From Ectobacillus polymachus (GTDB lineage: Bacteria > Bacillota > Bacilli > Bacillales > Bacillaceae_G), in NCBI RefSeq assembly GCF_048159605.1, contig NZ_JBLREB010000001.1, forward strand, positions 1 to 64,000: a stretch of DNA of 64,000 bases, written 5' to 3'. Positions within the stretch are counted from its first letter, which is position 1, and every line of letters starts with the position of its first letter. Below are positions 16,056 through 24,887 of this stretch, in pieces. The notes beneath the pieces are model-generated. The model saw only the letters and a list, made by a program, of their open reading frames with translations, made no database searches and had not been told where the DNA came from. The position numbers and the translations under genes were made by a program.

Positions 16056-17507
16056 ATGTTTACAACCGATTGGAAACCAAATAAGTCTTCACCTGTACCA
16101 TTACATAAACAAATAACGGATTATATCAAAGAAAAAATATCAAATGGAGAATGGACGATAGGATATAAGCTTCCTCCTCAGCGTACTTTAGCCAAGGTTT
16201 TAGGCGTAAATAGAAGTACAGTTGTAACAGCATACGATGAATTAATAGCAGAAGGACTTATTGAAGGGAAAAGCGGCAGTGGAACAAGAGTGGTAAATAA
16301 TACTTGGAATCTCCTGGCTACAGCTCATCCACCAGATTGGGGTTCATACGTAAATATCGGAATTCACAAGCCAAACTTGCCAACTATTCAAGAAATAAAT
16401 CAGGCTGAATTTATTCCTAACATAATTCGTTTAGGAACTGGAGAATTATCGCCACATCTTATTCCTAGCACATCAATGAAGAAAATTTTCCACGAATTGT
16501 CTATGAAAGAAATCTCTTATGGGTATGAAGAACCAAAGGGGTTGCTGTCATTAAGAGAAGAAATAGCCAAATATCTAAAGACAATTGGGATTCCTGCTTC
16601 TCCATCATCCATTTTAATCGTATCAGGAGCAATACAAGCATTGCAGCTAATTAGTCTTGGTTTATTGCATAGAGGTTCTACCGTATTAACGGAAAAGCCA
16701 TCATACCTTCATTCATTAAATGTGTTCCAGTCAGCAGAGATGCATTTAGTTGGCATTCCATTGGATAAAGAAGGAATTCAAGCAAATCAGATTCCTCAAT
16801 ATAAAAAACAACATAAAGCTGCATTACTTTATACAATTCCTTCCTTTCACAACCCAACCGGAACTTTAATGACCGTTGAAAGACGCAATCAGTTATTCAA
16901 TATTTGTAGTCGGGAGCAATTACCTTTAATTGAGGATGATGTGTACCGAGAATTATGGTTCGAGGAAAATTCGCCAAAACCAATTAAGAGTTTCGACAAA
17001 AATGGACTTGTACTTTATTTGGGAAGTTTATCTAAATCATTAAGTCCTGGTCTCCGTATTGGTTGGATAGTTGGCCCAGAACCAGTTGTCGAGCACTTGG
17101 CAGATATTAAAATGCAAACCGATTATGGGTCTAGTTCTTTATCACAGTGGGCAGCAGTAGAGTTGTTTTCCAGCGGACTTTATTATAAACATCTTCATGA
17201 AGTAAGAAAACAACTGAAAATTCGAAGAGATTTTACCTTAGATATTTTAAACAAGTATTTTTCTGATATTGCAGTTTGGGAAAAACCAAGTGGCGGATTT
17301 TACATTTGGGTACGGTTGTTACCGTCAATCTCTATTAGAAAACTATTTGAAATAGCACTTACAGAAGGAATATTACTTAATCCAGGAAATGTTTATGATA
17401 ATCAAGCTGAACAATATCTGCGAATTTCCTATTCATTTGCTTCTCTTCCTAATATAGAAGATGGTCTGAGACGCTTATCAAAAATTGTAAAAACATTAGC
17501 AAAATAA
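16056..17507 (+). CDS. MocR/PdxR-type transcriptional regulator with aminotransferase domain
   Basis: About 483 residues. The N-terminal GntR winged helix (SNGEWTIGYKLPPQRTLAKV, VNRSTVVTAYDEL) is fused to a class I aminotransferase fold. The PLP-binding lysine is in GSLSKSLSPGLRIGW, and the aspartate and tyrosine region reads PLIEDDVYREL. Such proteins sense an amine or vitamer through PLP and act as regulators. ATG 16056 is chosen over the TTG directly before it because AGGAGGAC is 8 bp upstream. It likely controls the divergent exporter. Confidence 0.9.
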   Translation: MFTTDWKPNKSSPVPLHKQITDYIKEKISNGEWTIGYKLPPQRTLAKVLGVNRSTVVTAYDELIAEGLIEGKSGSGTRVVNNTWNLLATAHPPDWGSYVNIGIHKPNLPTIQEINQAEFIPNIIRLGTGELSPHLIPSTSMKKIFHELSMKEISYGYEEPKGLLSLREEIAKYLKTIGIPASPSSILIVSGAIQALQLISLGLLHRGSTVLTEKPSYLHSLNVFQSAEMHLVGIPLDKEGIQANQIPQYKKQHKAALLYTIPSFHNPTGTLMTVERRNQLFNICSREQLPLIEDDVYRELWFEENSPKPIKSFDKNGLVLYLGSLSKSLSPGLRIGWIVGPEPVVEHLADIKMQTDYGSSSLSQWAAVELFSSGLYYKHLHEVRKQLKIRRDFTLDILNKYFSDIAVWEKPSGGFYIWVRLLPSISIRKLFEIALTEGILLNPGNVYDNQAEQYLRISYSFASLPNIEDGLRRLSKIVKTLAK

Positions 17508-17528
17508 GGGCTTCATTTAAAGCCCTTT
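17505..17528. terminator. Terminator hairpin between convergent genes
   Basis: AAGGGCTT and AAGCCCTT pair around a short loop just after the MocR-type stop, followed by TTGG. Confidence 0.6.
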
Positions 17529-17586
17529 GGTGCATGATTGTCATGTAAAACAAGTGAGCAAAAATATTTTCTTTGTCGGTTGCTGC

Positions 17587-17973
17587 TTATTTTTCCATTA
17601 CTGCAAAGTAATTTTCTTCACTATCTGCAAAGTTAAATACTCTACCAGATGGCATATTTACAATTTCTCCGACTTTGATATTTTTATTTGATAAGTCGTG
17701 ATGGAATTGATTGAGATTTTCCGAGAAAAACATTAAAGAAGGTGTACCAAGATTTATTTCAGGTGACATTTTCGCAATGAATTCCTTATTATGTAGAATA
17801 ATACTTGTTTCTGCATCCTTTGTTGGAGCAATTTCAATCCATCTCATTCCCTGACCGTTATCTTCTTCAGAAATTACAGTAAATCCAACTTTTTCCGTCC
17901 AAAAATTCACTGCCTCATCTTGGTTATTAACATACAACATAATTTGACCGACTTTACTAATCATGTATTTCAC
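17587..17973 (-). CDS. VOC-family (glyoxalase/bleomycin-resistance fold) protein
   Basis: 128 residues with a typical VOC layout: VGQIMLYVNNQDEAVNFWTE at the N-terminus, RWIEIAPTKD, then MPSGRVFNFADSEENYFAVME at the end. The subfamily resembles small Bacillus proteins annotated as glyoxalases; the substrate is unknown. GGGAGTG precedes the ATG. Monocistronic. Confidence 0.85.
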   Translation of the reverse strand: MKYMISKVGQIMLYVNNQDEAVNFWTEKVGFTVISEEDNGQGMRWIEIAPTKDAETSIILHNKEFIAKMSPEINLGTPSLMFFSENLNQFHHDLSNKNIKVGEIVNMPSGRVFNFADSEENYFAVMEK

Positions 17974-18044
17974 TCCCTTGTTCAGTTTCCTGAAATTATA
18001 TCACAACCACTATTAAATAATAAATTTGGACATACTGACACGTT

Positions 18045-18947
18045 CTAGTCTAGGTATTGGCGAAAAAATTCTATTTGTTCATTATTGAGTTTTGTTGCTT
18101 CATCTTTTCTTATGTCGAGGTGGAATACGTGTCGAATGGACTTGTCATTATGACCATATTCCTTATAGATATAATGAATTCCTGCATTCTTTAAATTATC
18201 AAGGAAACCTGGCTTAATCCCTACCAATCCATCATTAACACTGCATGTAACAAAAGACGGAGGATAAGATGACGTAATGTTTGACTGTATATCCATTTCC
18301 TTTTCATATTTGTATATTTCTTTACCCATATAGTCCTTCATCAAACGATTTAAAATATTCGTTACCCATCTTTTTTCTTCTTTGTTTTTCAATCTATCAA
18401 GAGGGTCATACATTCCGCAGTTTAATCCCAGTGCTTTTATTTTAATATCAGGGGTTTTGAAGTGAAACAGTTTTGCATACTTTGCATTGGTTAGGATAGC
18501 TGCATATTGACTTGCAATCTGTGCTCCTGCTGAATCCCCCACAACGAACAAATTATTTAGGTCAATATGAAACCTTTCTGAATTTCTCTTTACCCAATGA
18601 AAAACAGCATTCACGTCTTCTAGAGCTGCAGGAAATTTATATTTTGGTGCAAGACGATAATTGAGGTTTACTATTGTAAATCCCATTTGGGCTAAATACA
18701 TGCAGTAAAACTGATATGCTTCCTTGTTCCCGTATACCCAACCACCGCCATGAACTGAAATAATTGCTGGTAAAGGTTTTTCCGTACGCTTTGGATAATA
18801 TACATCAAGCAAATGATCTTCGATTTTATCCCCGTAGTAGTCTATGTTGACAATTCTTTCGACATTTTCAGGAGTAGTTAGACCCTTATCCCTTTTCGTG
18901 TCTCCCCTTTTAAATACCATATTGAAAACAACTGATATTAACGACAT
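18045..18947 (-). CDS. Alpha/beta hydrolase, HSL-type esterase
   Basis: 300 residues. The oxyanion-hole motif is ISVHGGGWVYGN, the nucleophile GDSAGAQIA (about residue 140), and the acid and histidine are likely in SVNDGLVG and the HVFHLD region. The family hydrolyses short-chain esters. The N-terminal 20 residues carry a weakly hydrophobic stretch but no convincing signal peptide. AGAGGTG precedes the ATG. Not obviously linked to its neighbours. Confidence 0.82.
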   Translation of the reverse strand: MSLISVVFNMVFKRGDTKRDKGLTTPENVERIVNIDYYGDKIEDHLLDVYYPKRTEKPLPAIISVHGGGWVYGNKEAYQFYCMYLAQMGFTIVNLNYRLAPKYKFPAALEDVNAVFHWVKRNSERFHIDLNNLFVVGDSAGAQIASQYAAILTNAKYAKLFHFKTPDIKIKALGLNCGMYDPLDRLKNKEEKRWVTNILNRLMKDYMGKEIYKYEKEMDIQSNITSSYPPSFVTCSVNDGLVGIKPGFLDNLKNAGIHYIYKEYGHNDKSIRHVFHLDIRKDEATKLNNEQIEFFRQYLD

Positions 18948-19176
18948 TTCTTTACACCTCTAATTTTTTTTATGAAAAATTACTCGATATTAGGTTATTT
19001 TGATACTTATTCGGATCTTTAATCATATTTATGAAACGACTTCATGAATTTATTATTTCTTCTTTAGAATGCATAACAAATTGCATGAATCATTTTTGGC
19101 TCAACGAACCGTAGATTCCAAGAAATGGTTTTATTATAATGGTTAGTAGAATCGTTTATATAAGGGAGGGATTAAA

Positions 19177-19995
19177 TTGAAATTGATTTCCATTTGTCCG
19201 AGCAATACCGAATTAGTCGCATATTTAGGATTAACTTCGTCACTAATCGGGGTAGATAATTTTTCTGATTGGCCTGAAGAAATTAATGGATTACCAAGGT
19301 TGGGACCAGATTTGGACATAGATATGGATAAGGTAGAAGACTTACAGCCTGATTTGGTCTTAGCCTCACTTTCTGTTCCAGGGATGGAACGCAATATTAA
19401 GGAGCTGGAAAAACGCAATATCCCATATGTAATTGTTCCGAATCCACAAACCTTACAAGAGGTCGGAGACTGTCTTTTGTTTGTCGGAGAAGTAACGAAA
19501 ACATATGAAAAAGCAAACCAACTATACGAAAAATTTACTCGTATTCTTACATACTACGAAACTTTAAGCCAGCAAGTAGATACACAACTAACACTGTATT
19601 GGGAGTGGTGGGCGAAGCCAATATTCACGCCAGGTGCCGGGAATTGGCTAACAGAGATCAGTAGGCTTGCAGGAGGACAAAACATTTTTGAGGATAAAGC
19701 GGAGGCGAGTGTTCAAACAGATTGGGAAGACATAAAGCACCGAAATCCTGACGTAATATGTGTTGTATGGGTAGGCGTTCAGAAAGAGAAAGTGAATCCA
19801 AAGGTAATTCTAAAGCGTCCAGGTTGGGAGTATATGAACGCGATCAAAAACAATCAACTTTACATCCTAGATGAACCTCTTTTTTGCAGACCATCCCCTC
19901 GGCTGTTGAACGGGTTGGCTAAAATTGCGTATCTCCTTCATCCTGACATTTATCCAAAATGTAATGAGGAAGTTGACTTGTTAATAACTAGATAG
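19177..19995 (+). CDS. BtuF-like cobalamin/metal-chelate binding-fold protein, no signal peptide
   Basis: 272 residues of the type III periplasmic-binding fold. CPSNTELVAYLGL at the start, DLQPDLVLASLSVPGM and the closing DEPLFCRPSPRLLNGLAKIAYLLHP are typical of BtuF-like proteins. There is no signal peptide or lipobox, so it stays in the cytoplasm, as many Bacillus homologues do. Start TTG 19177 follows AAGGGAGGG. A role in cobalamin handling is a family-based guess; no transporter genes adjoin it. Confidence 0.75.
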   Translation: MKLISICPSNTELVAYLGLTSSLIGVDNFSDWPEEINGLPRLGPDLDIDMDKVEDLQPDLVLASLSVPGMERNIKELEKRNIPYVIVPNPQTLQEVGDCLLFVGEVTKTYEKANQLYEKFTRILTYYETLSQQVDTQLTLYWEWWAKPIFTPGAGNWLTEISRLAGGQNIFEDKAEASVQTDWEDIKHRNPDVICVVWVGVQKEKVNPKVILKRPGWEYMNAIKNNQLYILDEPLFCRPSPRLLNGLAKIAYLLHPDIYPKCNEEVDLLITR

Positions 19996-20001
19996 ACACG
20001 G

Positions 20002-20034
20002 AAAGACTTCGGTAACGAAACCGAAGTCTTTTTT
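20002..20034. terminator. Terminator between convergent genes
   Basis: AAAGACTTCGGT pairs perfectly with ACCGAAGTCTTT around AACGAA, followed by T6. Confidence 0.88.
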
Positions 20035-20047
20035 AGAAATCTAAGCG

Positions 20048-20728
20048 CTATCCAACTGTTGCAAGTTCTACTGAGCGAATCCCAGCGATAGAGCGAATTT
20101 CATCATAGATAGCGGTTGTATGTCTGTTTTCGTAAGTAGAGATAGAGTAGGTTAATTGACGGTTTCCGTTTTTTAAATCGCGGATTCGTACGTGATGAAT
20201 GATAATTTCTTTGTTTTTGATGCTCGTTTGGAGGGCATCTAAATCGATCGTTTCACCGACAATAAGGGTTAATTCTAATTCTTTTTCCCGCAGTCGACCA
20301 GGACCGATTTTTCGCAGAAAAACAGGAAGCAGCTCCACAGAAACAATCATAAAGCCGAGCGCGAGGGCCGCTTCTTCCCAAAAGCCGGCACCAACTGCAA
20401 TACCAATACCAGAGGCACCCCAAATCATCGCAGCTGTCGTCAGTCCAGTTACGGTTACTCCTTTGACAAGAATGACACCTGCGCCGAGAAACCCGACACC
20501 ACTAACAATTTGAGCCGCTAACCGCAGCGGATCCATCGTAATGTTTTGCATTTTCGGAAATTGATAAGCCGATTCAATCGATACGATCGTAATTAAACAA
20601 CTAGCAACACAAATGACCGTATTCGTCTTAAGACCAATTGGCTTGCGCTTTAATTCGCGCTCAAGTCCTAAAATCATACCTAAAAGAGTAGCAATTGCTA
20701 GCTTTAGAACGGTTGATGTAACGAGCAT
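20048..20728 (-). CDS. MgtC/SapB-family membrane protein
   Basis: 226 residues. Four to five N-terminal helices include the signature LGMILGLERELKRKPIGLKT and GVGFLGAGVILVKG. A soluble C-terminal domain of about 80 residues (ELELTLIVGE onward) has an ACT-like look. MgtC proteins act in Mg2+ homeostasis and modulate ATP synthase in some bacteria; the role of the longer Bacillus forms is not settled. Confidence 0.88.
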   Translation of the reverse strand: MLVTSTVLKLAIATLLGMILGLERELKRKPIGLKTNTVICVASCLITIVSIESAYQFPKMQNITMDPLRLAAQIVSGVGFLGAGVILVKGVTVTGLTTAAMIWGASGIGIAVGAGFWEEAALALGFMIVSVELLPVFLRKIGPGRLREKELELTLIVGETIDLDALQTSIKNKEIIIHHVRIRDLKNGNRQLTYSISTYENRHTTAIYDEIRSIAGIRSVELATVG

Positions 20729-20850
20729 ACCTTGGCCTCCTGTCCGACATTTGGATACGACTTAGAAAATTATATTTACTTCATCGTATTCAGCGCATGG
20801 GTCAAACAGAAGGGGAAGAATATCTTATAAAAAACAAAGAGGGGATAGCT

Positions 20851-21069
20851 ATGATTCTATTTAATGTTTTTCTTAGCATTACTGTAGTATGTTTTGTCAT
20901 TTCAGGATTGTCGTTAGGTGTATGGACGAGCGGAGACAGAGGGCGAGCAAATTTTTACGGTGAAACAAAGGAACATCGCAGTTTTCGAGAAAAATTGAGT
21001 CTTTGGAGTGGTTTACTTGGTGTCGTGTTTTTGATTGTAACGATTATCTTTTATTTAATATCGTGGTAA
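20851..21069 (+). CDS. DUF5316-type small membrane protein
   Basis: 72 residues with two membrane helices around a polar loop (SGDRGRANFYGETKEHRSFREK). This matches the small Bacillus DUF5316 proteins of unknown function. The frame is open to 20797, but ATG 20851 has the ribosome site AAAGAGGGG. Confidence 0.7.
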   Translation: MILFNVFLSITVVCFVISGLSLGVWTSGDRGRANFYGETKEHRSFREKLSLWSGLLGVVFLIVTIIFYLISW

Positions 21070-21097
21070 ATAAGAACTAGGTAAAAGATGACATCGA

Positions 21098-21120
21098 GCA
21101 AGGCTATGCCTTGCTTTTTT
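21098..21120 (+). terminator. Terminator of the DUF5316-type gene
   Basis: AGCAAGGC-TAT-GCCTTGCT followed by T6. Confidence 0.82.
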
Positions 21121-21218
21121 CTTTTCTTTAAAGTATGCATCATTGACAAATAACACTAAGAATAATTTGGTATATATGGAAAAAGAAAATTTGAAATTCA
21201 AATAGAAGGAGTAAAAAA

Positions 21219-21314
21219 ATGAAAGATATAAAATTATATAATATTGTTTTCCCAATATGGATGCTTCTGTTTGTTCCGCCAATAATTCTCTTCACGCTTA
21301 TCGGGAATTTTATA
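21219..21314 (+). pseudogene. 5' part of a membrane-protein gene split by an IS200/IS605 element
   Basis: ATG 21219 follows AGAAGGAG. The first 32 codons (MKDIKLYNIVFPIWMLLFVP and on to LIGNFI) encode a membrane helix. The frame then enters the transposon and stops at 21318. The rest of the gene resumes at 23559 in a frame that reads on as IDSLVVLACFFLFKL. Joining 21314 to 23559 gives one uninterrupted protein. Confidence 0.85.
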
Positions 21315-21329
21315 AAATAGCCGAGAACA

Positions 21330-21349
21330 CTCGTGACTTTAGTCATGAG
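21330..21349. repeat. Left-end subterminal hairpin of the IS element
   Basis: CTCGTGACT pairs with AGTCATGAG (one G-T pair). An identical sequence lies at 23530-23549 in the right end. Confidence 0.8.
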
Positions 21350-21496
21350 ATGAATCGGCTTCGGATAGGGCGTGGCTTATGCCACGTTAACTATCCGACA
21401 TATGCTTAGCTGGAAATGTACAAAAAGCACTAATACAATGACAATATTTTCCATAAATCTTTTGACATATGTTATTATAAATATAAGGTGGAACAT

Positions 21497-21898
21497 ATGG
21501 CAGAAGTAAAGCATGGCAGAGGATAGGTATACTCCATTCAGTATCATCTTGTATGGTGCGTAAAGGATCGCCATGAGGTGTTAATTGGTGATATAGATGC
21601 AAGATTAAAAGAGATGCTGCACCAAATCGCAACAGATAATGGTTTTACAATTTCAGAAATCGAAACCGATTGCGATTCTATTCATCTTCTTATCGAATGC
21701 ACTCCCCAACATTCCATTCTAACCATGATCAAAACAGTAAAAGGCGTCTCTGCAAGATTGCTATTTAAAGAGTTTCCGAGCTTAAAAAAGAAACTGTGGG
21801 GTGGCCATTTGTGGAATCCTAGTTACTTTGTCGCAACCGTAAGTGAAAATACAGAACAACAGATACGCCAGTACCTTCGTAATCAACAAAAGAAATAG
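21497..21898 (+). pseudogene. tnpA: Y1 transposase TnpA of the IS element, inactivated
   Basis: Reading from ATG 21497 gives MAEVKHGRG, an amber stop (21524-21526), then VYSIQYHLVWCVKDRHEV and the rest of an IS200-type TnpA of 133 codons. The HUH motif, normally DHxH, reads DSIH, so the first metal-binding histidine is also lost. The WGGHLWNPSYFVATVSENT block and the catalytic-tyrosine helix (QIRQY) remain. Two independent lesions make self-mobility unlikely unless TnpA is supplied in trans. Confidence 0.85.
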
Positions 21899-21918
21899 CG
21901 AAAGGGGCTGAACCTAGG

Positions 21919-23367
21919 GTGGCAACGCCAACATACGTGATGCCTTTGCCTTTAAAAGTTGAAACATGGCAAGAACACATTTTAGAAAAACGCCTAAACA
22001 TTGGGCGGAATATCTACAACGCCTGTCTAGGTGAAGCATGGCGTAGGTATAAATACATGATACGCAATCCTAGGTATTGGGAAGTGGTTCGTATGCCGAA
22101 AGGGAAAGAACGCAATCAACTTCTAGATCAATGGAAAGAACAATACGGCTTTCGTAAATTCGACTTAAATATGTACGTGCAAGAAATGGGGCGTAAGTTT
22201 AAGCAAAACATTGGTTCCCAAATGGCCCAGAATATCGCTGAACGTGCGTTTCGAGCAGTTGAGAAAGTCCTGTATGGGAACGGAAAGAAGGTACGGTTTT
22301 GTTCAGTAGGTCAATTCTTTTCGTTAGAAGAAAAGACAAACAAGACAGGATTTCGGTACTTCCCCGAAACCAAACGCATAGAATGGCTAGGGCTTATCCT
22401 GCCTGTCATTCTTAAAGATCATGATGAGTACGCACATATTGCCCTTCAAGATAAAATGAAATATTGCCGACTTGTAAAGAAAGTGATTCGTGGTAAAAAT
22501 CGTTACTACGTTCAATTTGCGTTAGAAGGTTTTCCGCCAAAGAAACACAATCAGAATTATTCCAAAGATGAAAGCGCTCGCGTTGGATTAGATATTGGTA
22601 CATCCACACTCGCCATTGCTTCTGAAAAGGAAGTGAAGCTACTCGAGTTGGCGGAGGGTTTGTCCACCCGCGAACACAAAAAACGCATCTTACAGCGTAA
22701 ATTAGATCGTAGGCGTAGAGCGAATAACCCTAACAAATATAAGGAAGATGGCACAATCAATAAATCAAATCGAGAGAAATGGATGCAAAGTGAAAATTAC
22801 AAAAAAGCTCGAAAAGAAGTAGCGGAAATGAGCCGAAAGGTAGCTGATAAGAGAAGACTTGCGCACAACATTCTAGCAAACCATATTCTCTCGTTAGGTT
22901 TAGATATTCGAGTGGAAACAATGAATTTCAAAGGACTTCAAGCAAAAACAAAGAAAACAGAGGGTAGTGAAAAGACTGGACGATTCAAACGTAAAAAACG
23001 TTTTGGAAAGTCATTAGCGAATCGTGCGCCATCGATGCTACTTACGATTATCGACAACAAACTAAACTATTTCGGCTTATCCCTAAAGCGGATTGACACC
23101 GCTAAAGTAAAAGCCAGTCAATTTGAACACTTCACACAAACTTACGTAAAGAAAAAACTCTGGGAACGTTGGAACCACTTCGAACAATGTAATGTTCAGC
23201 GAGATTTGTATAGTGCCTTCCTGATTATGAATACAAAAGATAACCTACGTGAAATCGATGTTGGACGAGCAAATAAAACTTGGGATCACTTCTTTGAAAA
23301 ACACGAACAGGAAATGGAACGAATCAAACATTTGAACAAAAAACAATTACGTAGTATCGGCTTGTAA
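21919..23367 (+). CDS. tnpB: TnpB-family RuvC nuclease without a zinc ribbon
   Basis: 482 residues. The RuvC residues are visible: D in GLDIGTSTLAIAS (about 223), E in RVETMNFKGL (about 332), and D in QRDLYSAFLIMN (about 427). Between the last two, ordinary TnpB has CxxC...CxxC; here the segment KKLWERWNHFEQCNVQRDL has no such cysteine pairs. Start GTG 21919 follows GAAAGGGG. An RNA-guided nuclease role is inferred from the family. The gene looks intact although the partner transposase is dead. Confidence 0.8.
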   Translation: MATPTYVMPLPLKVETWQEHILEKRLNIGRNIYNACLGEAWRRYKYMIRNPRYWEVVRMPKGKERNQLLDQWKEQYGFRKFDLNMYVQEMGRKFKQNIGSQMAQNIAERAFRAVEKVLYGNGKKVRFCSVGQFFSLEEKTNKTGFRYFPETKRIEWLGLILPVILKDHDEYAHIALQDKMKYCRLVKKVIRGKNRYYVQFALEGFPPKKHNQNYSKDESARVGLDIGTSTLAIASEKEVKLLELAEGLSTREHKKRILQRKLDRRRRANNPNKYKEDGTINKSNREKWMQSENYKKARKEVAEMSRKVADKRRLAHNILANHILSLGLDIRVETMNFKGLQAKTKKTEGSEKTGRFKRKKRFGKSLANRAPSMLLTIIDNKLNYFGLSLKRIDTAKVKASQFEHFTQTYVKKKLWERWNHFEQCNVQRDLYSAFLIMNTKDNLREIDVGRANKTWDHFFEKHEQEMERIKHLNKKQLRSIGL

Positions 23368-23558
23368 AACTTCAATATAAAAGGGTTTTGAACCGAGCCA
23401 ACAGGGCGCTAATGGCAGCAAAAGTTGCCTTGCCCATGAAAGTCTAAGGGAAACAGCTGAGTGGCTGATGTTAGCCGAAAACTCGTTTTCGGTCATTCAG
23501 ACGAAGGCTGAATGAATGTACCTTAGAACCTCGTGACTTTAGTCATGAGAGGTTCAGT
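23368..23558 (+). ncRNA. Right end of the IS element, candidate omegaRNA region
   Basis: 191 bases with several potential helices (GTTTTGAACCGAGCCAACAG, GGCTGATGTTAGCC, CATTCAGACGAAGGCTGAATG). The region ends in the subterminal hairpin at 23530-23549. In related elements the guide RNA ends at this border and uses the flanking host DNA as guide. Confidence 0.45.
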
Positions 23559-23963
23559 ATTGATTCACTAGTAGTACTAGCTTGCTTTTTTCTATTCAAA
23601 CTATCTAACACTAGTTTAAAAACATTTTACAAGGAAAGTATTTTAAAAGTATGGTTATTTGGATTTTTAGCAGATATAATTGGGGCGGCGTTTTTATATC
23701 TAATAGGGGCAGGTCTTCTAGAACTACCCAATAAACTGAGTTATGCAATATGTTATGATCCATTTAGCAATCCTCTAGCAGTAATCATCATTTTAATCTC
23801 GATGATACTAGCATCAACCTTTATTTTTATTTTTAATTATAAAATTACTTTTAAGGCGATCATTGAAGAGACAAAAATGAGGTTTAAGGTTGCGCTTACG
23901 ATTGCAATTGTCACCATACCATGGACATTTTTATTGCCAATGAAATGGTTTTATAAAATGTAA
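23559..23963 (+). pseudogene. 3' part of the IS-split membrane-protein gene
   Basis: An open frame without its own start reads IDSLVVLACFFLFKL and continues through three more membrane helices to a stop at 23961-23963 (KWFYKM). Together with 21219-21314 it restores a protein of about 165 residues with four or five helices. I do not recognise the function. Confidence 0.8.
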
Positions 23964-23992
23964 AGTGTCTCATGTAGTAATTTGATAAAGCT

Positions 23993-24050
23993 ATATAAGA
24001 CTCCCACCTCAAGATTCTGAGAAAACAAAGAAAATGGGTGGGGAATAACT
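23993..24050. repeat. Hairpin-forming repeat, copy 1
   Basis: Nearly identical to 26555-26611: ATATAAGACTCCCACC, a shared AAGATTCTGAGAAAAC core, then GAAAATGGGTGGG. The ends pair (CTCCCACC with GGGTGGGG). It looks like a transposon-end remnant or a dispersed small element. Confidence 0.65.
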
Positions 24051-24074
24051 TAATTTCCCCAACTAGTTTAAGAA

Positions 24075-24542
24075 TTAAAGCTGTTTCTGCATAGAGACAA
24101 CGTTTATATTGATACCGTTTGGTTTATGTACAACTTCCTCATTATAAATGCTATATCCTATGGAACGATATAAATGAATATTTTTAGGCACAGTCATACG
24201 AACTTTACATAGTAACGAAGAAATTTCTTTATTGTTTGCATATTCTTCTAAGGACTTTAATATTTTTTTCGCAATACCTTGACCCTGTTTTTCAGGAATA
24301 ACTGATAGTCTATAAAAATAAAGACCATTTTCTTTTACTTGAAAACGAACCATTCCTACTGGCTCATGTTCAACATAGCCAATTAAGCCCTGCTCACCAT
24401 TCTTTAAAGCGATTGCTATTGATTGAACCGTTTCCTCTAAAGCACTTGATGGTGGCACTTCATCTTTATATTCCATAAATGCCTGAATCATTAAATCGTG
24501 AATTAATGGAGCATCCGATACTTCTGCAAATTTAATTTCCAT
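24075..24542 (-). CDS. GNAT-family N-acetyltransferase
   Basis: About 155 residues. The acetyl-CoA-binding motif A is VIPEKQGQGIAKKILKSLEE, preceded by the beta-strand region GMVRFQVKENGLYFYRLSV. The substrate is unknown. Start ATG 24542 is preceded by AAAAGGAGGCGC; a longer frame start at 24575 has no such site. Confidence 0.87.
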   Translation of the reverse strand: MEIKFAEVSDAPLIHDLMIQAFMEYKDEVPPSSALEETVQSIAIALKNGEQGLIGYVEHEPVGMVRFQVKENGLYFYRLSVIPEKQGQGIAKKILKSLEEYANNKEISSLLCKVRMTVPKNIHLYRSIGYSIYNEEVVHKPNGININVVSMQKQL

Positions 24543-24677
24543 ACATAAGCGCCTCCTTTTATGATAAATATACAATATTCTAAATTTTTATACAATGAGA
24601 TGTTAGCTGGTAGTATTGTACAGTGAGGACAGTTAAGTTAATCGAAAATCAAGCATTTACTTTAACAAATCCATATT

Positions 24678-24723
24678 TTTAAAGTAATTGATCATATTCA
24701 GCTAGTTGCTCCAAAGGCACGCA
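24678..24723 (+). pseudogene. Fragment of a VOC-family gene
   Basis: Fifteen codons read FKVIDHIQLVAPKAR, matching the start of the intact VOC protein at 27770 (FKTIDHIQLAAP). No start codon or continuation is present, so this is a decayed or recombined fragment. Confidence 0.5.
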
Positions 24724-24827
24724 CATTAATAAAATTATGATATATGATGATTACTTTGTTAATTTTGAGAACAAGTGAATCTGAAACGGATATGTATACT
24801 TGGCAATTGGAAGAATTATTAGCTACA

Positions 24828-24851
24828 CCCCACCTCTAAGCGTAGGTGGGG
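24828..24851. terminator. Hairpin, possible terminator or transposon end
   Basis: CCCCACCT pairs with AGGTGGGG around CTAAGCGT, followed by CATAGCTTT. It could end the leftward DUF438 gene or be an IS200/IS605 remnant. Confidence 0.4.
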
Positions 24852-24887
24852 CATAGCTTTAATACAATTTTTAACATTATATTGTAA

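Larger units (their letters stand above)
21315..23558 (+). mobile_element. IS200/IS605-family element with dead tnpA and intact tnpB
   Basis: Boundaries are inferred from the interrupted host gene, whose codons join exactly across the insertion without target duplication, as expected for this family. The same 20-base subterminal hairpin, CTCGTGACTTTAGTCATGAG, is found at both ends (21330-21349 and 23530-23549). It carries a tnpA remnant, a tnpB, and a structured right end. Confidence 0.85.
24543..24887. other. Intergenic stretch with remnants
   Basis: It holds a fragment of a VOC gene (24678-24723) and an 8-bp-stem hairpin (ACCCCACCT at 24827, AGGTGGGG at 24844) resembling an IS200/IS605 end. 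No intact gene is seen. Confidence 0.5.
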
